Assembly (NCBI RefSeq): GCF_003052515.2
Contig: NZ_QARE02000014.1
Span: 80,473-144,472 of the forward strand
Length of the DNA: 64,000 bases
Source of the DNA: Pseudomonas sp. RIT409
Lineage (GTDB): Bacteria; Pseudomonadota; Gammaproteobacteria; Pseudomonadales; Pseudomonadaceae
Direction: 5' to 3'
The translations under genes were made by a program, and so were the position numbers. Below the pieces are notes generated by a model. It searched no databases, was not told where the DNA came from, and saw only the letters and a list, made by a program, of their open reading frames with translations. Below are positions 58,866-64,000 of the stretch, one piece after another (position 1 is the stretch's first letter; every line of letters begins with the position of its first letter).

Positions 58866-59788
58866 TGAATACCGATTACCTGCTGCAGTTGGCTTATCAG
58901 CGCCTGCAGGCCGATCACAACGACGGCGCCATCGATGCCCTTCGACAATTGCTGGCCAATGACCCGGATTCGGCCGAGGCGCACGGGTTACTGGCCATTT
59001 GTCTGATGAACATGCGGCGTGTGCATGCTGCTCGCCGTGAGGTGCAACTCGCCCTGGCCGCCGATGCTCAGTTGCCTTTGGCCCACTATGCGGCGGCACA
59101 GGTGGCCATTGCCCAGCGCAAATTCAAGCTGGCCGAAGAGCATCTTGCGCAGTTGCTCGACATGGAGCCGCTCAACCCGTTGAACCATCGTTGCCTAGCC
59201 GAGCTGTATCAATTGACGGGGCGTCTGAAACAGAGCCGTGAGCCGCTGGAAAAAGCGCTGGAACTGGGCCCGGACGACGCCGCCAATCTGGTGGCGATGG
59301 CCGAGTTTCACCGCGCCAGCCGCCACTGGGAGCAGGCCTATCAATTCGCTCGGCAGGCTTTGCAGGCGTCCCCGGGCCACCCCGGCGCGGTCATTGTGCT
59401 GGGGCATCTGCTGCTGCGCGAAGGCGACATCGGCGGCGCTCGCGACCACGCCATCTGGGCGCTGCAGGAAAATGCCAACAACGTTGCCGCGCTGCACCTG
59501 CTCACGGCGGTGAAGGCGCGAAGCAGTCTTTTTCTGGGAGCCTGGTGGCGCTTCAACAGTTGGATGAACGAACGCAGTGCCACCCGGGCCATCATTCTCT
59601 TGCTGTTCATGTTCGTCACCTACCGCGTGGTGGTGATCACGCTCGCCGCGCAGGGCCACCCCCAAGTGGCCCAACTGGTCGACTGGGTGTGGCTGGCCTT
59701 CGCTGCCTACACCTTCGCCGCGCCGCAGATTTTCCGCCGTTTGCTGGAAAAGGAGCTGGTGCAGGTGAAACTGTCCAAGGAATTCTGA
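58865..59788 (+). CDS. Membrane-anchored TPR protein
   Basis: 307 residues. About 230 N-terminal residues are tandem TPR units (YQRLQADHNDGAIDALRQLLANDPDSAEAHGLLAICLMNMRRVHAARREVQLALAADAQLPLAHYAAAQVAIAQRKFKLAEEHLAQLLDMEPLNP, and more), a protein-binding scaffold. Two membrane helices follow (about 241-260 ATRAIILLLFMFVTYRVVVI and 268-287), then a short basic cytosolic tail, so the TPR part is likely cytosolic. It is the third gene of a TGATG-coupled operon with the AAA+ ATPase and the membrane protein. Confidence 0.83.
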   Translation: MNTDYLLQLAYQRLQADHNDGAIDALRQLLANDPDSAEAHGLLAICLMNMRRVHAARREVQLALAADAQLPLAHYAAAQVAIAQRKFKLAEEHLAQLLDMEPLNPLNHRCLAELYQLTGRLKQSREPLEKALELGPDDAANLVAMAEFHRASRHWEQAYQFARQALQASPGHPGAVIVLGHLLLREGDIGGARDHAIWALQENANNVAALHLLTAVKARSSLFLGAWWRFNSWMNERSATRAIILLLFMFVTYRVVVITLAAQGHPQVAQLVDWVWLAFAAYTFAAPQIFRRLLEKELVQVKLSKEF

Positions 59789-59866
59789 CGAGCTGGCATC
59801 ATGCCCAGTGTCGAAAGGTCATAATTGCGCTGGTTGAACCAGCGACGTTTATCAGAGGTTGTTCAC

Positions 59867-60127
59867 ATGTCATCTTTTGCTGAAATGATCGAAAACATCA
59901 CGCCGGACATTTACGAAAGCCTCAAGCTGGCGGTGGAAATCGGCAAGTGGTCCGATGGCCGCAAACTGACCCAGGAGCAACGTGAGCTGTCCCTTCAGGC
60001 ACTCATCGCCTGGGAAGTGCGCAATGTGCCGGAAGAGCAGCGCATCGGCTACATGGGCCCGCAGGAATGTGCCTCCAAGTCGGCGCCGATTCCAAACATC
60101 CTCTTCAAGTCGGATGCCATCCATTGA
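59867..60127 (+). CDS. YeaC-like protein (DUF1315)
   Basis: 86 residues: MSSFAEMIENITPDIYESLKLAVEIGKWSDGRKLTQEQRELSLQALIAWEVRNVPEEQRIGYM, matching the YeaC/DUF1315 family of proteobacteria. It is small, cytosolic and helical; function unknown. AGAGG about nine bases before ATG 59867 is the ribosome site. Its final TGA overlaps the start of the DUF2797 gene (TTGA), so the two are coupled. Confidence 0.87.
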   Translation: MSSFAEMIENITPDIYESLKLAVEIGKWSDGRKLTQEQRELSLQALIAWEVRNVPEEQRIGYMGPQECASKSAPIPNILFKSDAIH

Positions 60128-60954
60128 TCGAGATTGGCCGAGGCTCCGTCAACAAAATGTCCGCGCGGCTCGATGCGGCGCAGGTGCACTATGCGTTTCG
60201 TCTGGGTGACGCGCAGATTCCGGTCAACCCGCTGATCGGCAAGACCGTACGCCTGGAATACCTGGGCGCCATTCATTGCAGCCACTGCGGCCGACGCACC
60301 AAGACCAGTTTCAGCCAAGGGTATTGCTACCCGTGCATGCAGAAACTGGCGCAATGCGACGTCTGCATCGTCAGCCCGGAAAGATGCCACCACGATCAAG
60401 GCACCTGTCGGGATCCGTCGTGGGGCCAGCAGTTCTGCATGACCGAGCACGTGGTCTATCTCGCCAACTCCTCGGGCGTCAAAGTCGGCATCACCCGCGC
60501 CACGCAGCTGCCGACCCGCTGGCTGGATCAGGGCGCTAGCCAGGCATTGCCGATCGTGCGGGTCGCCACCCGCCAGCAGTCCGGGTTCGTCGAGGACCTG
60601 TTTCGCACTCAGGTGGCGGACCGCACCAACTGGCGAGCGCTGCTCAAAGGAGATGCCCCAGCCGTTGACTTGGCCGCCATCCGTCAGCAGTTGTTCGAGT
60701 CCTGCGCCGAAGGCCTGCGCATGCTCCAGCAGCGCTTCGGCCTGCAAGCCATTCAGGTGCTCGACGACGTCGAGCCGATCGAGATCCGCTACCCGGTGGA
60801 GGCGTACCCGACCAAGGTGGTCAGCTTCAATCTCGATAAAGATCCGATCGCCGAAGGCACGCTGCTGGGCGTCAAGGGCCAGTACCTGATCTTCGACACC
60901 GGCGTGATCAACATTCGCAAATACACGGCGTATCAACTCGCCGTGCATCACTAA
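60124..60954 (+). CDS. DUF2797 zinc-cluster protein
   Basis: 276 residues, TTG start at 60124 overlapping the DUF1315 stop by 4 nt. The encoded start (LIEIGRGSVNKMSARLDA) fits the usual family N-terminus, which begins with an I-E-I-G-R block. Cysteine pairs CSHCGRRTKTSFSQGYCYPCMQKLAQCDVC suggest zinc binding; then come VYLANSSGVKVGITRATQLPTRWLDQGASQALPI and the C-terminal TLLGVKGQYLIFDTGVINIRKYTAYQL. The GIY-YIG-like segment VYLANSSGVKVGIT hints at a nuclease-related fold (inference). It sits 10 bp before pepN. Confidence 0.88.
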   Translation: MIEIGRGSVNKMSARLDAAQVHYAFRLGDAQIPVNPLIGKTVRLEYLGAIHCSHCGRRTKTSFSQGYCYPCMQKLAQCDVCIVSPERCHHDQGTCRDPSWGQQFCMTEHVVYLANSSGVKVGITRATQLPTRWLDQGASQALPIVRVATRQQSGFVEDLFRTQVADRTNWRALLKGDAPAVDLAAIRQQLFESCAEGLRMLQQRFGLQAIQVLDDVEPIEIRYPVEAYPTKVVSFNLDKDPIAEGTLLGVKGQYLIFDTGVINIRKYTAYQLAVHH

Positions 60955-60964
60955 GGACAGCATC

Positions 60965-63643
60965 ATGCGCACCGAACAGCCAAAAATGATCTACCTGAAG
61001 GATTATCAGGCGCCTGAGTACCTCATCGACGAGACGCACCTGACCTTCGAATTGTTCGAGGACCACACCTTGGTCCACGCGCAGTTGGTCATGCGCCGCA
61101 ACCCGGAGCGTGCCCAGCTCTTGCCGGGGGGCGCTCTGCCGCCGCTGGTGCTCGATGGTCAACTGCTGGAGCTGCTGTCGGTCAAACTGGCCGACGTGGA
61201 CCTCACCCCCGAAGACTACCAACTGACGCCGGACAGCCTGACCGTCCATCCCACCGCTGAAGCCTTCACGCTCGATACCAGCGTGAAGATCCATCCAGAA
61301 ACCAATACCGCGCTGGAGGGGCTGTACAAGTCCAGCGGGATGTTCTGCACCCAGTGCGAGGCCGAAGGCTTCCGCAAGATCACCTATTACCTCGACCGCC
61401 CGGATGTCATGAGCACCTTCACGACGACGGTCATCGCCAGCAAACAGGATTATCCGATCCTGCTGTCCAACGGTAATCCGGTCGATGCAGGTCCCGAGGG
61501 CGAGCAACGTCACTGGATCACTTGGGAAGACCCGTTCAAGAAACCGGCTTACCTTTTCGCACTGGTGGCCGGTGACCTGTGGTGCATCGAGGACACCTTC
61601 GTCACGATGAGCGAGCGCAAGGTCACGCTGCGCATCTATGTCGAGAAGGAAAACATCGATAAATGCCAGCACGCCATGGACAGCCTGAAGAGATCCATGC
61701 GTTGGGACGAAGAAGTCTACGGCCGCGAATACGATCTGGACATTTTCATGATCGTTGCCGTCAACGACTTCAACATGGGCGCCATGGAGAACAAGGGCCT
61801 CAACATCTTCAACTCCAGCGCCGTGCTGGCCCGTGCCGAAACAGCGACGGACGCGGCGCACCAGCGGGTCGAAGCGATCGTCGCCCATGAGTACTTCCAT
61901 AACTGGTCCGGCAACCGTGTAACCTGCCGCGACTGGTTCCAGTTGTCGCTGAAGGAAGGTTTTACCGTTTTCCGTGATGCCGGTTTCTCCGCCGACATGC
62001 ACTCGGCGACCGTCAAGCGTATCCAGGACGTGGCATACCTGCGCACCCACCAGTTCGCGGAAGACGCCGGCCCCATGGCACACGCGGTACGCCCGGACAG
62101 CTTCATCGAAATTTCCAACTTCTACACCCTTACCGTGTACGAAAAGGGTTCGGAAGTGGTCGGTATGATCCATACCCTGCTCGGCGCCGGAGGCTTCCGC
62201 AAGGGCAGCGACCTTTACTTCGAACGCCACGACGGCCAAGCGGTGACCTGCGACGACTTCGTCAAGGCCATGGAAGACGCCAACGGTGTCGACCTGACCC
62301 AATTCAAGCGCTGGTACTCCCAGGCCGGTACGCCACGCCTGGCGGTGACGGAGTCTTATGACGCCGCCGCCCACACCTACAGCCTGACTTTCCGTCAGAC
62401 GGCGCCCACGACGCCTGGGCAACCGGGCGATGCGAAAAAGCCGTTCGTGATCCCGGTTTCGTTGGGGCTGCTGGATACCCAAGGGCAGGAAATCCCGTTG
62501 CGGTTGCAGGGTGAGTCCGCGGCGGCGGGGACGTCTCGCGTCATCGCCATCAGCGAAGCCGAACAGACGGTGACCTTCGTTGACATCGCCGAGCGGCCGC
62601 TGCCGTCGTTGCTGCGCGGTTTCTCGGCGCCGGTAAAACTGAGCTTCCCCTACAGCCGCGACCAATTGATGTTCCTGATGCAGCACGACACTGATGGCTT
62701 CAATCGGTGGGACGCCGGGCAGCAGTTGTCGGTCCAAGTGCTGCAGGAACTGATCGGCCAGCATCAGAAAGGCGAGCCGCTGGTACTGGATCAACGCCTG
62801 CTCACCGCGCTCGGCACCGTGCTGGCGGACGACAGCCTCGATCAGGCGATGGTCGCAGAAATGCTCTCGCTGCCGGGTGAAGCGTATCTCACTGAAATCA
62901 GCGAAGTGGCGGATGTCGATGCCATTCACGCGGGCCGCGAGTTCGCCCGTCAGCAGTTGGCCGATGGCCTGAGCGACGCACTGTGGAAGCGCTACCAAGC
63001 GAACCGCGAGGTGTCCAAGGCAACGCCTTACGTGGCTGAATCCGAGCACTTCGCGCGTCGGGCGCTGCAGAACATCGCGCTGTCTTACCTGATGTTGAAC
63101 GGCAAACCGGACGTGCTGGCGGCTGCCATCGAACAGTTCGACAACGCCGACAACATGACCGAGCGTCTGACCGCGCTGGCCGTGCTGGTCAATTCTCCAT
63201 TCGAAGCCGAGAAGGCCCAGGCCTTGGCGGTATTTGCCGAGAACTTCAAGGATAACGCGCTCGTCATGGATCAGTGGTTCAGTGTGCAGGCGGGCAGCAC
63301 GCTGCCCGGTGGTCTGGAGCGTGTGAAAGCGCTGATGCAACACCCTGCATTCACGCTGAAGAACCCGAACAAGGTGCGGGCGTTGATCGGTGCATTTGCT
63401 GGGCAGAACCTGATCAACTTCCATGCGGCGGACGGGTCGGGCTACCGTTTCCTGGCGGATCTGGTGATTGAACTGGACGGTTTCAACCCACAGATCGCCT
63501 CTCGGCAGCTGGCGCCGTTGACTCGCTGGCGCAAGTACGACGAGAAACGTCAAGTGCTGATGAAAGAGGAACTGGAGCGCATCCGTGCTTCCGGGCAGTT
63601 GTCGCCGGACGTGTATGAGGTGGTGAGTAAGAGCTTGGCGTGA
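60965..63643 (+). CDS. pepN: Aminopeptidase N
   Basis: 892-residue M1-family zinc aminopeptidase that removes N-terminal residues from peptides in the cytosol. The exopeptidase motif GAMEN is at 272-276, and the zinc site HEYFHNW begins at His308 with Glu309 and His312, the third ligand Glu being about 19 residues later (KEGFTVFRD). The N-terminal beta domain (YLKDYQAPEYLIDETHLTFELFEDHTLVHAQL) and the C-terminal helical domain are complete. Length is close to E. coli PepN (870). It has a good ribosome site (AAGGACAG) and follows DUF2797 by 10 bp. Confidence 0.95.
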   Translation: MRTEQPKMIYLKDYQAPEYLIDETHLTFELFEDHTLVHAQLVMRRNPERAQLLPGGALPPLVLDGQLLELLSVKLADVDLTPEDYQLTPDSLTVHPTAEAFTLDTSVKIHPETNTALEGLYKSSGMFCTQCEAEGFRKITYYLDRPDVMSTFTTTVIASKQDYPILLSNGNPVDAGPEGEQRHWITWEDPFKKPAYLFALVAGDLWCIEDTFVTMSERKVTLRIYVEKENIDKCQHAMDSLKRSMRWDEEVYGREYDLDIFMIVAVNDFNMGAMENKGLNIFNSSAVLARAETATDAAHQRVEAIVAHEYFHNWSGNRVTCRDWFQLSLKEGFTVFRDAGFSADMHSATVKRIQDVAYLRTHQFAEDAGPMAHAVRPDSFIEISNFYTLTVYEKGSEVVGMIHTLLGAGGFRKGSDLYFERHDGQAVTCDDFVKAMEDANGVDLTQFKRWYSQAGTPRLAVTESYDAAAHTYSLTFRQTAPTTPGQPGDAKKPFVIPVSLGLLDTQGQEIPLRLQGESAAAGTSRVIAISEAEQTVTFVDIAERPLPSLLRGFSAPVKLSFPYSRDQLMFLMQHDTDGFNRWDAGQQLSVQVLQELIGQHQKGEPLVLDQRLLTALGTVLADDSLDQAMVAEMLSLPGEAYLTEISEVADVDAIHAGREFARQQLADGLSDALWKRYQANREVSKATPYVAESEHFARRALQNIALSYLMLNGKPDVLAAAIEQFDNADNMTERLTALAVLVNSPFEAEKAQALAVFAENFKDNALVMDQWFSVQAGSTLPGGLERVKALMQHPAFTLKNPNKVRALIGAFAGQNLINFHAADGSGYRFLADLVIELDGFNPQIASRQLAPLTRWRKYDEKRQVLMKEELERIRASGQLSPDVYEVVSKSLA

Positions 63644-63693
63644 TGGCCAGCCTTGATTGGCTGGTATGGATGACGGCGGGTTGATCGGTTGGC

Positions 63694-63962
63694 GAGGGTG
63701 ATGCTGATTCACCATTCCGCTTTTACAGCGGGTCACTTTCCTTTCGGGGAAAGTGACCAAAGCCATTTGCTCCATTTTGCCAAGACAAAATGGAGTCGCT
63801 CGTAAGGGGCGAAACCCCAGCTCCCAGCCTACGCGCCAACGGATCTGCCCCCGATTCCAGCCACGCCAGTTTCAGCATTCCAGTTGAGCCGTGTGTCCGG
63901 ATGTAGGCGAGCTGATCCATTGACGAGGGTGACGCCGATTCACCGTTCCGCTTTTACAGCGG
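63694..63962. repeat. Intergenic repeats and hairpins after pepN
   Basis: Two copies of a ~38-bp unit reading GAGGGTGAYGCYGATTCACC then RTTCCGCTTTTACAGCGG occur at 63694-63731 and 63925-63962. Each is followed by a hairpin: GGTCACTTTCC/GGAAAGTGACC (63731-63741 and 63748-63758) and CTCCATTTTG/CAAAATGGAG (63770-63779 and 63786-63795) after the first, and CCCCATTTG/CAAATGGGG after the second (from 63963). This looks like a Pseudomonas dispersed intergenic repeat. No gene is supported; one open frame across it has no family resemblance. The first hairpin may also terminate pepN. Confidence 0.6.
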
Positions 63963-64000
63963 CCCCATTTGTCTTGGCAAATGGGGGAAACCGCTTGCTC

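Noticed and set aside
60908..63775. 955-codon minus-strand open frame
   Set aside because: It is antisense to pepN; no recognisable domain and shadow-like composition.
63723..63920. 65-codon minus-strand frame at the right end
   Set aside because: It spans the repeated hairpins; its apparent recurrence is better explained by the DNA repeat than by a conserved protein.

Overview
The window is a high-GC, densely coded proteobacterial chromosome segment that looks like Pseudomonas. The evidence is a Pseudomonas-type REP element, a CTG-N10-CAG LexA box, DUF1652, DUF1853, DUF1315 and DUF2797 housekeeping neighbours, and the block DUF1853 / nadK / metallophosphatase / DUF1315 / DUF2797 / pepN. A complete zeaxanthin-glucoside cluster suggests a yellow-pigmented, plant- or environment-associated lineage (inference). 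No rRNA, tRNA, CRISPR array, integrase or intact insertion sequence was seen.

Layout. 1-5.4 kb: the end of a cation/proton antiporter, an MFS exporter, a damaged SDR gene, a DUF1264 lipoprotein coupled to an APC permease, and a small periplasmic protein. 5.4-12.9 kb: the carotenoid cluster. crtE (minus) diverges from idi-crtX-crtY-crtI-crtB (plus, every junction a 4-nt ATGA overlap), and crtZ converges on and overlaps crtB. Together they convert IPP/DMAPP to GGPP, phytoene, lycopene, beta-carotene, zeaxanthin and its glucosides. 13-25.4 kb: an EAL protein, glutaminase, an SOS-controlled divergon (an SRAP-like gene against small unknown genes, with a LexA box between them), an NTF2-like protein, a hexuronate-type MFS transporter with a GntR-type operator, a hybrid histidine kinase, a formaldehyde/alcohol dehydrogenase, exonuclease III and several small Pseudomonas proteins.

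25.6-34.2 kb: an AraC regulator, then a molybdenum hydroxylase operon (2Fe-2S subunit, Tat-exported molybdopterin subunit, tri-haem cytochrome c, XdhC maturation factor) that should oxidise an aldehyde or N-heterocycle in the periplasm. TetR, isochorismatase and LysR genes follow. 34.2-38.1 kb: a RimK-like ATP-grasp ligase / CorA-like transporter / 46-residue membrane peptide operon, diverging from a GNAT + C39-like peptidase fusion. This set looks like an uncharacterised peptide or amide-bond modification system. 38.2-45.6 kb: a PAS histidine kinase, oxidoreductases, a GlxA-type regulator, and a compact FixJ-like / AraC-HTH / single-receiver operon that may serve the kinase.

45.7-64 kb: a YkgJ-type cysteine cluster protein, fadH, a D-cysteine desulfhydrase/ACC deaminase homologue with an MHS transporter, a coupled fsr-arsB pair, and DUF1853. 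nadK and a phosphoesterase follow, then a tightly coupled operon of a TPR-AAA+ ATPase, a multispanning membrane protein and a membrane-anchored TPR protein (function unknown), DUF1315, DUF2797, pepN, and a terminal block of repeated hairpins.

The main candidates for undescribed biology are the ATP-grasp / GNAT-C39 locus, the AAA+ / membrane / TPR operon, and the SOS-driven small-protein cluster.
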